A model generated the notes under the pieces. That model saw nothing but the letters and a program-made list of their open reading frames with translations. It did no database searches and was not told the DNA's origin. The translations under genes were made by a program, and so were the position numbers. A stretch of DNA of 18,698 bases from Ectocarpus siliculosus (lineage: Eukaryota; Sar; Phaeophyceae; Ectocarpales; Ectocarpaceae). The stretch is from assembly GCA_000310025.1 (NCBI GenBank), contig FN649736.1, forward strand, positions 2,279,889-2,298,586, written 5' to 3'. Positions 10,101 through 17,730 of the stretch are shown here, piece by piece (the stretch's first letter is position 1; the number at the start of each line of letters is the position of its first letter).

Positions 10101-11496
10101 GAAGGTGAGATGAGCAGTAAGACGTCGAAACAAAAAACAAGCAAGAAGCACTCCGCAATGTTGCGTGCGTTTGTTAGTTTGCATCGACCGCGCTAATTGG
10201 GTGAACGATGAAAAATACCTCAGTCTTACGCATACATCAGTGCGTGGTGTTGCCTTACATCTGCACGTGTGGTGCGTTTGTATTTTTAGTCCGTGACGCG
10301 CGTTGCTACGATGTTGGCTAGTGGGCATAGTAAACAGAGACGCAAAACCCTAGTGTAGCTGGTTTCGTGCTATCGTTGAGGGGTGTAATTGTCTCGCGTG
10401 GCTCTCGTTGGTACGACTGCTTGGAAGGTTCATCGATCCCCCGCAGGGAGGTGGATTTCGTTTCAAAAGAATTAGAAATACAAGATAGGTAACCCCCCCT
10501 CGGCCCGGTTGCTCTTGTCTTTCTTGTACAATATACCTTTTTTCTTTTTGCTCGTGCTTTCCATTGAACAACTACAACAACGGCAAAGGTGCTGGATGCA
10601 ACGGGAACGGTCCGGATGATCGTGGGGCACACGCCGCAGGAGGCCGGGATCAACAGCGCCTTGGGGGGCAGGCTCTGGCGGACCGACACCGGAATGACCG
10701 CCATGATTGGAGGCCAACCAGAGGTGCGGCAGTATAACAATAGCACAGCACGGCAACAAACGAGCTTGCTTTTTCAAGGGGGTGCTGCGGTGACGGATGT
10801 GTGTGTGTGTGTGCCCAGAGAGAGTAGGTGGTTGCTTACCCGTGTGCTTGTACCTAGACCAACGGGAGAAGCGAAGGCATTTTGCGCGTGCGAAGAACAG
10901 CGGGTGAAGTCGATGGGTTGATGGGACACCGGCCGGCACCAAAACCATGATGTGTGCCAGATAGAAAACACGCCACATATCTGAAACCAACCACACCGGG
11001 GAATCGCCTCCGCAGCAGTACCATGTTGCCTCATTTTTCATGGTCACTGTCGTATCGGTCTAAACGAGAGCGAACCCTAGAATGACCACGATAACAATAT
11101 TATCTTGCCTCTACGTATCTAGGTTTTTCGTATTGAATAGTTTTTTGTTGTTCAACAAAGAGCAACATATATTTATTTATTCGGAACGTGATTCGAACAA
11201 CCTCTCCCGAACACGACATGGATGCTGCACTGCTGAACACTTGTCTGAAGGCGCTCGAGATCGTAGACGGCGTCGCAACGATCATCACGGCCGGCGGCAA
11301 GCGGATACCGGGGGACGAACGAGCGTGCACGGCGGGCAAGCCCCTGCCGCACAAGAGGGCCGTGTCTCAGGCAGAGCGGAGCGGCTGGAGAGGGGCGCGC
11401 ATGGTGTTCGGGCAGCGGGGCCAGAGCAGCGGCGGGTTGGAGGAGAGGGAGGATGGGTTAGAAGGAGGAGGAGCTGCGACCGCCGCCGCCGCGTAG
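3682..11496 (+). CDS. PPP-type metallophosphatase, Shewanella-like (SLP) type, with N-terminal leader
   Basis: A predicted dimetal serine/threonine (or tyrosine) protein phosphatase. Segments: 3682-3961, 4931-5047, 5718-5820, 6120-6219, 6733-6813, 7651-7764, 9264-9367, 9966-10104, 10589-10723, 11251-11496; total 1,419 nt, 472 residues. All metal-site motifs of the PPP superfamily are present in order: ADVHGD (residues 126-131), GDVFDRG (162-168), GNHE (197-200), VHGG (272-275) and VGHTPQ (358-363). The reading IMNAMGD right after GNHE, a PGGP block (near 249) and DSPVWTRFYS (320-329) favour the Shewanella-like branch, known in plants as plastid- or mitochondrion/cytosol-located enzymes. Residues 1-11 are basic, 12-33 hydrophobic, then Ser/Ala/Gly-rich to about 100: a leader for the secretory route or the plastid. 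The tail after 410 is low complexity. ATG 3682 has A at -3 and G at +4. The catalytic core is secure; exon 1 is the least certain part. Confidence 0.85.
3962..4930 (+). other. Phosphatase intron 1
   Basis: A 969-nt intron with no conserved coding segment that I can see. It contains a CAG/ACAGCA-rich patch (4336-4384) and an imperfect 96-nt tandem duplication ending just before exon 2. Confidence 0.5.
4747..4914 (+). repeat. Imperfect tandem duplication, two units of about 96 nt
   Basis: Units begin near 4747 and 4842. Both contain CCAATCA, AGACAAC, CCACGTTCCTGATGC, CTCTTGTT-like and ATCCTTT/ATCCCTTT blocks in the same order, with small indels. The second unit runs to within about 16 nt of exon 2. 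The repeated CCAAT boxes could be chance or could mark an internal regulatory region. Confidence 0.75.
4931..5047 (+). CDS. SLP phosphatase exon 2 (first metal motif)
   Basis: Starts after ggaaacag and ends TTAG|gtgcgc (phase 1). Encodes RRLVVIADVHGD; the Asp and His of DVHGD are the first metal ligands. An in-frame TGA at 4897 means translation cannot begin further upstream in this reading, so an earlier exon is required. Confidence 0.85.
5048..5717 (+). other. Phosphatase intron 2
   Basis: A 670-nt intron. It carries one copy of a dispersed repeat (5120-5217), a duplicated TTCTGTGACC (about 5488-5507) and a GGA-rich run at 5655-5671. No coding content recognised. Confidence 0.75.
5120..5217 (+). 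repeat. Dispersed repeat family 2, copy 1
   Basis: Matches 16931-17015 over blocks GCATGCCTTAGC, CATTGACCACG, GACGGAG, GACCGATC and ATCGTTCCTT in the same order, with indels between them. It starts about 72 nt after the exon 2 donor. No protein or RNA family recognised. Confidence 0.75.
5718..5820 (+). CDS. SLP phosphatase exon 3 (GDxxDR motif)
   Basis: Starts after tttcgacag; ends GACAG|gtgcgc (phase 2). Encodes ETLLAAGLVDGTGNW and VLVQAGDVFDR. The Asp of GDVFDR bridges the two metals in this superfamily. Confidence 0.92.
6120..6219 (+). CDS. SLP phosphatase exon 4 (GNHE motif)
   Basis: Starts after a poly-C then ctttttcag and ends CACGAG|gtaccg (phase 0). Completes DRG and encodes a helix, then VYHLLGNHE; Asn and His are the substrate- and metal-binding pair. 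Confidence 0.92.
6227..6272 (+). repeat. (AG)23 microsatellite
   Basis: A pure 46-nt AG array beginning eight bases after the exon 4 donor, in intron 4. Confidence 0.98.
6596..6625 (+). repeat. (TC)15 microsatellite
   Basis: A pure 30-nt TC array, extended by an interrupted CCCTCTCTC tail, in the same intron as the AG array and complementary to it. Confidence 0.98.
6733..6813 (+). CDS. SLP phosphatase exon 5
   Basis: Twenty-seven codons between a tgcaccag acceptor and a CTCGCG|gtgagt donor, phase 0. Begins IMNAMGD directly after GNHE, as expected for Shewanella-like phosphatases. Confidence 0.85.
6814..7650 (+). other. Phosphatase intron 5 with two CA arrays
   Basis: An 837-nt intron. Two AC/CA arrays lie at 6984-7015 and 7086-7115. 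The remaining sequence has no recognised feature. Confidence 0.8.
6984..7115 (+). repeat. Twin CA microsatellites
   Basis: Two pure CA-type arrays of 32 and 30 nt separated by 70 nt of non-repetitive sequence. Confidence 0.97.
7651..7764 (+). CDS. SLP phosphatase exon 6
   Basis: Thirty-eight codons after a ccgtatgcag acceptor; contains RLAAMAPGGPVSKMLASH. The donor ATGAAG|gtgttg is weak after the GT but gives phase 0, and joining to the next exon restores the expected strand IGDTLLVHGG. Confidence 0.82.
7765..9263 (+). other. Phosphatase intron 6, carrying an inserted repeat element
   Basis: The longest intron of the gene (1,499 nt). It opens with a GTTGTT-rich region and contains dispersed repeat family 1, copy A (8354-8874). 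Nothing coding was recognised. Confidence 0.8.
8354..8874 (+). mobile_element. Dispersed repeat family 1, copy A (retroposon-like)
   Basis: About 521 nt, matching 17731-18267 along its whole length, including GGTTGGGTTTTC, CACTTCGTGAACTC, CCTCACTCCGCGCAAAGGGG, GTAAAGCACCCTCGAGGCAG, CGACTCGCCGAATAC and CATGCACGACTATGAGTAC, then a poly-C tail. A 14-nt direct repeat, CCCTGGTTCACGCG, flanks it exactly (8340-8353 and 8875-8888), as expected of a target-site duplication. It has no meaningful long protein. It may be a non-autonomous retroposon; the class is inferred from shape, not recognised. Confidence 0.75.
9264..9367 (+). CDS. SLP phosphatase exon 7 (HGG motif)
   Basis: Begins after gccacacgtag with IGDTLLVHGGLRPVNFD and ends AACCG|gtgagg (phase 2). 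The His of VHGG is a metal ligand equivalent to the HAG motif of related enzymes. This exon follows the longest intron of the gene (1,499 nt). Confidence 0.85.
9368..9965 (+). other. Phosphatase intron 7
   Basis: A 598-nt intron with no recognised coding or structural feature apart from a short ACACAC run near the acceptor. It includes a 15-mer GTAGCGGCCATTCGT (9763-9777) that recurs at 12347-12361. Confidence 0.7.
9966..10104 (+). CDS. SLP phosphatase exon 8
   Basis: Starts after cgcggcccag, finishing the Arg codon from exon 7, and ends CAGAAG|gtgaga (phase 0). Encodes WTHEWLVGQGEMP and DSPVWTRFYS, the latter a hallmark segment before the last metal motif. Confidence 0.9.
10105..10588 (+). 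other. Phosphatase intron 8
   Basis: A 484-nt intron in which I see no repeat or coding feature. Confidence 0.7.
10589..10723 (+). CDS. SLP phosphatase exon 9 (GHT motif)
   Basis: Forty-five codons after cggcaaag, ending CCAGAG|gtgcgg, phase 0. Encodes VRMIVGHTPQEAGIN and LWRTDTGMTAMIGG. The His of GHT is the last metal ligand; the following Asp-Thr-Gly-Met strand closes the catalytic core. Confidence 0.92.
10724..11250 (+). other. Phosphatase intron 9
   Basis: A 527-nt intron with a short TG run at 10799-10813. No other feature is visible. Confidence 0.7.
11251..11496 (+). CDS. SLP phosphatase exon 10 (terminal)
   Basis: Starts after cttgtctgaag with ALEIVDGVATIITAGG, the final strand of the domain. 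It continues into a poorly conserved Gly/Glu/Ala-rich tail of about 60 residues and a TAG at 11494-11496. The tail resembles no domain I know. Confidence 0.85.
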   Translation, partial: ALEIVDGVATIITAGGKRIPGDERACTAGKPLPHKRAVSQAERSGWRGARMVFGQRGQSSGGLEEREDGLEGGGAATAAAA

Positions 11497-12894
11497 CGAT
11501 GATGATGAGCATGATAGTCTACCATTTCTGTTTGCGATGAGTCCGAGTTGGGTCGTCCGCTGGTGGTTTGTTCTCGCCGTTTTTTATGTGCTGTATGCTG
11601 CCATCGACACTAATATACGACAACGACGTGAAGAAGAGTGAAGGGACGTTAGGGGTGCCGTGTTTGTCCGAAGGTTAAGACGTAGCTCACACCGTGTGCG
11701 CCGTACCGCATCGAAAGCGTGCGCGGTGACCGAAACGGGTAATGCCCCTGGCGTTCATCCCGACGAACGTTTAGACGGAGCCACGGGGGTACCTTTTTGC
11801 CATGAGCGCGTAAATGCTACTCCGGGTTGCAGCTATTGTTCTTGCAATGCTACACTCTGATTGGCTTAACGCCGCCAGCATTGCTCTTTTATTTTTTTCA
11901 CGGGGGCATACCGAACGCGCGAGGCACCCTGAAGCCCCCTCGGATCCCCGATCAGGTCAGGGCAATGGGCCCGGTTTGGTTAGGGATGGCGTTTGGGGTT
12001 GGGGTGGCTAGTTCAGACGAAGGTGTGTGTGTGTGCGTGTGTGTGGAATTTTTGCAGACATTGTTGTTTGCAAGACGGTGTTCGTTGCATTTTTGGGGCT
12101 CCCGCCCTCGCCATCAATATTTTGTAACTACGGCGGTGGTGGCAGTCAGCGCGTCATTCTCCCTTGAGGAGAGGGGGAAGGACAAGGGCTGTCTGTTCTC
12201 AGTCTGGGAAGGGGGGGGGTCCCGCACACAACGCGGCGCATGTTATTGTAAGATTGGCACCGCCACCACCAATCCGCGGAGGCCAAGTAATTCGTCCGTT
12301 TAAGTTGTGGAGCGGTGGTTTTTGAACGAAAAAACGATTGGTGGTTGTAGCGGCCATTCGTCTCCTCCGCTCCGCCCCCTTGTAGGGGGCGTGGCCTCGG
12401 GTAGGGTTTGAGAGAGTGGTTGTATTGTCACTACAGCAGCTGTATTCCCAGGGTGAATTGTACATAAGTATCTCTGTAGGGCGGGCATGCACATGCGCTC
12501 CGTGGTACTACTGCCTGTTGAGTGAGATACTATTTGGCGATGAGGAGAGATCGGGCGGTTTGAATGTGAAGACATAAACAGTGACGACCACGACAACAAC
12601 CACAACAGAGCGTTGTAGGATACACCGTCCGCGGGCTTGCGATACACACAAAGGGCACCCTTTGCCATGCGATATCTCTAGATGCGATAAAAACGCTTTC
12701 CATTTGTTCAAATCTCAGATCTACGAGCTCAGAGAATGTCGAAACATTTTCGGAACCAATCTCCGTTCCGTACCGTTCAGCATCCCGCCGCGAACTAGAC
12801 CTGTCTGTCTCTTTACGCTCTCTGCTCTCTGCTTGTTGCCTTAGGGCACTGCACACAATAGGGCGGTGAAGCAGGGAGAGGGCAGAGAGAGGGC
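11497..12894. other. Intergenic region between phosphatase and transporter genes
   Basis: Holds the phosphatase 3' untranslated region and the transporter promoter, with no boundary visible. It contains a TG-rich run (12023-12044) and a perfect 7-bp hairpin CGCCCCC / GGGGGCG with a 5-nt loop (12373-12391). The open frame at 11827-12303 runs through the TG array and lacks any motif. The 60 nt before the transporter ATG are purine-rich. No RNA gene found. Confidence 0.6.
12373..12391. repeat. Short perfect GC hairpin
   Basis: Stem CGCCCCC pairs with GGGGGCG across loop TTGTA. It is 523 nt before the transporter gene ATG. It may be a chance structure in GC-rich sequence. Confidence 0.5.
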
Positions 12895-13346
12895 ATGGAA
12901 GCAGAAATGTCGAGGGCGGGTAACTGCCATCGTGCCATCGCCCCTAAAAGGATGGGATTGCTCCTCCTGACGATGCTACTGCTCGTGTCATCATCAGCGC
13001 GACCAACATGCGCGCACGCTTCGCGCAGCACGCCGGGTCGCTCCCCCTTCGCATTCCACACTCCCACCCCGCCCAGCGGCCTCAGCGGCACCAGAAGCAG
13101 GCGATCCTGCGTATCATCAGACATTAGAGGAGCGCAGCGGATTGACAACTTGCGGCGAGAGCACCATGGCCGGACGACGTTGCGAATGCTGCTCCCGATC
13201 ATGATGGATTCTTCTCGCCCTGCTGGGGAATTGTCCGCGGCAGCAGCATCAGGCGCGGGGGATGTCGCTGCTGCCGCTGCTGGCGGTAGTTCTCCTGCAG
13301 TGCAAACCACGAGGTTGCGGGCCTTTGAGTCTACTGTACAGAAATG
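12895..13346 (+). CDS. BASS transporter exon 1 (leader)
   Basis: Encodes the basic start, the hydrophobic run MGLLLLTMLLLVSSS and an Ala/Gly-rich linker ending ESTVQK. The donor AAATG|gtgaga leaves TG, completed to Trp by exon 2. Confidence 0.75.
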
Positions 13347-16300
13347 GTGAGAACGAGTAGAAGTGATGCGTTTTTCGCCCTTCCGCCCATCCCCCTGGGA
13401 ACAGGCAGGCCTCGCGAGGTTCTCGTTGTACAGCAGTATGCATACTGTACTCTCTGAAGCCGTCGTCCTCACAAGCGGAATATCGTGTGACACAGACGAA
13501 TCCCGGGTGCCCGAAGAACATTGGGTTCTTGCAAAGGGTTGAACCAAACTGGCAGGCCGGCTCGACCCCTGGTGAGCAGCAACAACACCACCAACCACCA
13601 CAACAACAACAACAACAACAACAACACAACCCTCAACGAACGGTGCCTCTCCCGTTCCGTTTGTTCTGCAGGTGCGATCGCGCCACGTCCCTGTTCCCTG
13701 CGTGGGTGCTGGGAGCCGCGGCCGTCGGGATGTTGCGGCCGGCGGCGCTCTCGTGGTTCAACAGCGGCCTCATCACGGCGGCTCTGGCCACGACCATGGT
13801 GAGTTTGGATTGAAACTATCAACTTATCGGAGCGTGCTTCAAGGGTGCCCCCCCCCCCCCCCCAAAAAAAAAAAGAATATGAAGTTCCCCCCTTGGTTTC
13901 CCCGCTGAATTTCAAAACTTCCAGCGGGATTATATCATAACCATAACATCCCAACCACGGATGTTATGGGCGGCACCCAGAGAAATATTAGTATTCGTTG
14001 TCCTCGAAAAAACATCATCATGACAACCATCGCCATCATCAACACCATCGTTTCAGGACGTACGTTAAAAGTCATCGCCCAATCAGTCCTCGGAGGGACA
14101 TTTTCGAAGAGAAAATCTTGCTTTCAAATCACGGAGGACATGCCTGTTGCAAGTGCGATTCCGGCACAGATTTTCTTGAATTTTATCGTCTCGCGTGTTC
14201 AGGTTTGCATGGGAATGACCCTCACCCTGGAAGACTTCGCCGCCGTCGCTCGAAAGGCCCCGGCCGGTCATGGCGGGCGTTGCCGCTCAGTACACAGTCA
14301 TGGTGAGCCAATGGGGGGGGGGGGACAGAGACCAGCAAGTGCTGCTCAGTTTTGGGTCACAAGGGAGTCTGCAGGGGACACGAGAGACCGAGGTTTCCGC
14401 TCAATACAGTAGGAGTCGATAGGGGGAAAGAGACGACCATTGTTGCCGCTCTGTACACAGTCATAGTGAGCCAAGGAGGGGACGAGAGACCACCATTACC
14501 GTTCAATGCACATATTAACTCCGGGGCGGTCGATATGTACCAACGTCATGCCGGTCCTATGACACAAGTAAGGCATGCATGCAACTTTCACGAGCAACTC
14601 CCTTCCGCCCGGTTCCCCCGCCCCCGTCCCCCGGCGTGTTCTCTCTTCACCCTCGTGGCGGCGGCGGCGGCGGCGGGGGAATGACACTGCTTGCTGCTTC
14701 TTCTACACCGGCGCGAAACAACGAACAACGCAACGAAAACAAGCCTTTTCTGGGCTTTCTTTCGGGGAGACTGTTCAACCTTCCGCCGGGTCTTGCCGCC
14801 GGAGTTACCCTTGTCGGCTGCTGTCCAGGTAGGTGGGTGGGTAGGGGGTCGGGGGCGGGGGCGGGGGGCGGGAGAGAGAGAGACCATTTCTTTTTGTCAC
14901 GCGACGGAGACAGGGCTGGGGATGTCTGCCGTTTTCCGGCGGTAATAACTCCCCCACGGGCTGCTGTTCGATGGGATGAGGGGAAGAGCGGAGCGGGAGG
15001 GTTGGCATATGTTACATGCGATAGTCCTGTAGTCCCCCCGTGGGCTGGTGTCCGGTGGGATGAGAGGTTGGGCGGAGAGGGCGGAGAGGGCGGCTTGGCA
15101 TACGTTGCACGCGATATGCCTGCCGTGCTGCTGTGCTCATGTTCGGCTCTTTAGATTAGGGCCCAGATTTTTTGTTCTACCGGAATATGTTACAAGTTAT
15201 AGTTTCTTTTGCCGTTCGTTTTTTTGTGTATGGCGGTGGCAGGAGCGTCCGCAGGGCGCATGGTGACCAAATGGAACAATTTCATTACAGCATTGTTGGG
15301 TGCGGGCTTGTAAGGTGTTGGTGTGCCATGGCATAAGCCTACGAGGCACTGTGCACACATCGTTCATGTGATGGGTGGTATGAGGAATATAAGTACTGCG
15401 GGGAAGCAATGCGTGAGTTGTAGGTTACATTGGATGATACCAGGAATACTCGCGTCGCAGATGAGTGAGTGATGCGTGTGAGCAACGCCCTCATCGCAGG
15501 CTGATGAGACCACTAACTTCAGCGTATTCTACAGAGAGCATTCTCTTCAAGAAAGCAATCCCACGTCAGGGCCACTTTGCAAAATTGTTTCGTTGTGCCT
15601 TCTTTGGGGTGCACTGGTCGGTGAAACCGTGCGCGAGCAGCGCCAGCACACAAAAGATGAAGACAACACTCCTCGATGCCCACCCCTCTGTTGTCCACCG
15701 CCATATAGGTGGCACGGCGTCGAACCTCGTCACCCTTATCGCGAACGGGGATGTGGCGCTGTCGGTGTCGATGACGACGGTGTCTACCCTGTTGGCGGCC
15801 GTAATTACGGGACCCCTCACGAAGTTTCTCGTCGGCGCGCTGGTGGACATTAGCGCTGTGACTCTGATGAAGGCTACGGCGCAAGTGAGACCCAGCTGAC
15901 GACTGGCGTTGTTGCTCCTGAGGGTGCAAGCTCTCGTATCGACCAGGAAATCGTTGCACTCTCCCGGACGATTCAACCAATAATACGTTTTTGTCCAGAA
16001 ATGATTTGTTCGTGAGGCATGTGTTTTTCTTCTTCCATGATGCTGCCGTGGTGCGGAGAGACAAGCACCCCGCCTGCGTGGTGGTGGTGGCGATGGTGGT
16101 GGTGGGCACGTGCGTGCTTATTTTTGGCTTGCTTCTTGCGTTACATGTGACGTCACAAGTAGCACCGTAGACCGACACTATAATACCACCAACACCATAA
16201 CCACAACCAACAATAACAACAAAAAAACACACGACAACCCATCACGACAAAAACAGGTGGTGTTTTTGCCGGTGGCGATGGGGCTGCTGCTGAACACAAG

Positions 16301-16883
16301 GGCCAAGGGGATCACCCGCCGCCTTGCCCCCTACACGCCGCTCCTGTGAGTATTCGTGTAAGAGTTAAATCAATTCGACGGCCTAGTTACGAGATCGAAA
16401 GTCCAATGGGTCATCGTTGTCCTGGCTCTGCTTCACCCTCACGGCGATAGTTTGGGAAGACCACAAGAAACAAAGCGCGCAATAGCGTTGGGTGTCGTCT
16501 GCGAGCAGCAGCAGCAGGTGGCTTCGAAAGAGGCCGAAAGAGAAGGGAGGTCGAAGGTTGGCTCAAGGACCTTTATCGACCACCGAGATGAGCGAGCGAG
16601 AGACACGGGCGAGGCACCAACCACCTCGCTCGTCATGCCCATACCCCCCCCCCCCTGCCGCCGTAGATCAACGCTCTTTGCTTGAGTACATATATACCCC
16701 CGAACGATCGCCTCCACCCAACCACTGTCTGTTTTCCTTGCCGTCCTCCCCGTCCTCCTGTTCACATAGCTGCGTTGCCCTGGTGGCGATGATCTGCGGC
16801 AGCGTCGTTGCAGCAAACTCGTCCATCTTGCTCGGGTCCGGCGCTGCCCTCGTCGGCGCGGTCCTGACTCTGCACGCGGGCGG
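12895..16883 (+). CDS. Bile acid:sodium symporter (BASS/SBF) family transporter, leader-bearing; 3' end beyond window; frame broken in exon 3
   Basis: A predicted Na+-coupled organic anion carrier; plant relatives sit in the plastid envelope and move substrates such as pyruvate. Segments: 12895-13346, 13672-13798, 14203-14302, 14744-14828, 15709-15884, 16257-16345, 16770-16883, then an open phase-2 donor. About 380 residues are covered; the last transmembrane helices and second Na+-site motif should lie downstream. Residues 20-34 form a hydrophobic signal core, with a possible cleavage at CAHA|SRS, then a Ser/Arg/Pro-rich segment as in bipartite plastid leaders, but without a clear aromatic at +1. 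Family marks: SLFPAWVLG, GMTLTLEDF, GVAAQYTVM, NLPPGLAAGVTLVGCCPGG, TASNLVTLIANGDVALSVSM and VVFLPVAMGLLLN; the Asn of TASN is a Na+-site residue in the family. Exon 3 is 100 nt where 99 is expected: an extra base at about 14255-14261. Start could also be ATG 12907 or 12952. Confidence 0.82.
13347..13671 (+). other. BASS intron 1
   Basis: A 325-nt intron with a (CAA)8-type array at 13601-13625, about 47 nt before the acceptor. Confidence 0.8.
13672..13798 (+). CDS. BASS transporter exon 2
   Basis: Starts after tgttctgcag and ends ACCATG|gtgagt, phase 0. Encodes SLFPAWVLGAAAVGMLRP and SGLITAALATTM, the first two membrane spans of the domain. Confidence 0.9.
13799..14202 (+). other. BASS intron 2
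   Basis: A 404-nt intron with a 16-nt poly-C run abutting an 11-nt poly-A run (13848-13874) and a CATCATCA-type stretch near 14014-14050. Confidence 0.8.
14203..14302 (+). CDS. BASS transporter exon 3, with one-base frame disruption
   Basis: After the gcgtgttcag acceptor it reads VCMGMTLTLEDFAAVARK in the frame carried from exon 2. The conserved continuation PVMAGVAAQYTVM is in the +1 frame and ends in phase 0 at ATG|gtgagc, as exon 4 needs. The switch falls in AAAGGCCCC (14253-14261). Confidence 0.85.
14279..14540 (+). repeat. Degenerate minisatellite spanning the exon 3 end and its splice donor
   Basis: Units run about 14279-14333, 14334-14389, 14390-14438, 14439-14491 and a partial 14492-14540. 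Each opens with a version of TGCCGCTCAGTACACAG and closes with GAGACC or GACGACC after a G-rich stretch. Unit 1 holds the last 24 nt of exon 3 plus the donor. Unit 4 is nearly identical to unit 1 through the donor (TACACAGTCATAGTGAGCCAA versus the ATGGTGAGCCAA form, one base different there). Other units are more diverged. Confidence 0.8.
14744..14828 (+). CDS. BASS transporter exon 4
   Basis: Starts after gaaaacaag, ends TGTCCAG|gtaggt (phase 1). Encodes GFLSGRLFNLPPGLAAG and LVGCCP, the start of the CCPGGTASN signature that is split by the next intron. Confidence 0.9.
14829..15708 (+). other. BASS intron 4
   Basis: An 880-nt intron opening with G-rich simple sequence and containing a two-unit tandem duplication (14948-15122). 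No coding content recognised. Confidence 0.8.
14948..15122 (+). repeat. Two-unit tandem duplication, about 83-92 nt each
   Basis: Units 14948-15030 and 15031-15122 share CCCCC..GGGCTG, GGTGGGATGAG-like, GCGGAG and TTGGCATA.GTT.CA.GCGATA blocks in order. The second unit has an extra GGAGAGGGC repeat. Confidence 0.8.
15709..15884 (+). CDS. BASS transporter exon 5 (Na+-site signature)
   Basis: Starts after cgccatatag and completes GGTASN, then encodes LVTLIANGDVALSVSMTTV, TLLAAVITGPLTKFLVG and an amphipathic end at ATAQ|gtgaga, phase 0. Confidence 0.93.
15885..16256 (+). other. BASS intron 5
   Basis: A 372-nt intron with a GGTGGTGG stretch (16078-16107) and an ACCAACAACAA-type stretch (16186-16228) that are partly complementary. 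Confidence 0.7.
16257..16345 (+). CDS. BASS transporter exon 6
   Basis: Starts after caaaaacag; encodes VVFLPVAMGLLLNTRAKG and RRLAPYTPL, ending CTCCT|gtgagt (phase 2). Confidence 0.92.
16346..16769 (+). other. BASS intron 6
   Basis: A 424-nt intron with a short AGC array (16505-16516) and a poly-C run at 16646-16656. Nothing else seen. Confidence 0.7.
16770..16883 (+). CDS. BASS transporter exon 7 (last in window)
   Basis: Starts after gttcacatag; encodes CVALVAMICGSVVAANSS and ALVGAVLTLHAGG and leaves the frame at phase 2 (GGG|gtaagc). I searched the remaining 1.8 kb for the conserved C-terminal membrane spans and found none. Confidence 0.88.
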
Positions 16884-16930
16884 GTAAGCGGTCCCAAGTC
16901 TAGTCGAGCGGGGCTGGGGTGCTCGTGCTT

Positions 16931-17015
16931 GGCATGCCTTAGCGGTTACAGAGCATTGACCACGCGTCGAGAGGACGGAGCATTGGACCGATCGTCGATG
17001 ACCAATCGTTCCTTA
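16931..17015 (+). repeat. Dispersed repeat family 2, copy 2
   Basis: Related to 5120-5217. It starts 47 nt after the exon 7 donor. The same orientation relative to transcription is kept. Confidence 0.75.
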
Positions 17016-17556
17016 CTACGCGGAGGGGGCATAATTGCACATGGCGTCTTCGAGAGGGTACCGCAGCAGTACTTCCCTTTTGCATGACACAGCGCGGTCG
17101 GCCTGTACCATTGTAGCTCATCCGGCGTCACACGAATTGGAGAGAGTTGAAACGGGGGTGCGCGATTTCACGACCATTGTTCGAGTCCAAAAGAGCCCAA
17201 ACAAGTGCGGCCCCTCTCGAAACTCTCAACTCTATCAAGCTGTCTCTGTATTCTTTATTCACGCGAGACTGTGCTGGATTATTTCCTCCAATCACGCCGC
17301 TTCATTTTTTCGGTCTTCTTCGAAGGGAGAGGTTCCTCATCAACCCCAATCGGTTCTCATGACCACCTACATTCCCGTCCCTGTGTGCCAGCCATCCTCC
17401 CCCAACCACCATTCGTAAGAACAGTGTTTTCAACACTCTCGCCTCCGGGGCTGCAATTTTGGTCGGCCTACGTAGGCTCGACCAGCGCCATCCTGGCTTT
17501 GAAGCGGGGGGGTCTGTGTACGGTCTGTGATAATTTTCCCACCCACCCCCCAAGTA

Positions 17557-17720
17557 GCACCCTTCATGCGACTCGCCGAATACCTCACGGCGCTTCGCGC
17601 TTGGTGATGTGAGAGCCTGATCCGGTGAGAACCCGGCGTGCTCCGTCCCAGCTTTGTAGGGATGCGAGGTCAATGGTCTAACGACTACGGCATGCACGAC
17701 TATGAGTACCCCCCCCACCC
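17557..17720 (+). mobile_element. Dispersed repeat family 1, 5'-truncated copy
   Basis: Contains only the last 160 nt or so of the family, from CACCCTTCATGCGACTCGCC to CGACTATGAGTAC and a poly-C tail. CCCCCAAGTAG precedes it and CCCCCAAGTAG follows it, consistent with a target-site duplication. Confidence 0.72.
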
Positions 17721-17730
17721 CCCCCAAGTA

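Noticed and set aside
11827-12303. A 158-codon open frame on + after the phosphatase
   Set aside because: It reads through a TG array as Cys-Val repeats and has no recognised domain.
13249-13629. A cysteine- and tryptophan-rich open frame on -
   Set aside because: It is the complement of the CAA array and of BASS exon 1; it has no independent coding evidence.
14279-14540. Regularly spaced repeats resembling a CRISPR array
   Set aside because: The units are contiguous and degenerate with no unique spacers, they begin in a eukaryotic exon, and no cas-like gene is near.
17179-17188. GTTCGAGTCC, similar to a tRNA T-loop, with TAGCTCA upstream
   Set aside because: No pairing T-stem or acceptor stem can be formed around it, so it is not a tRNA.
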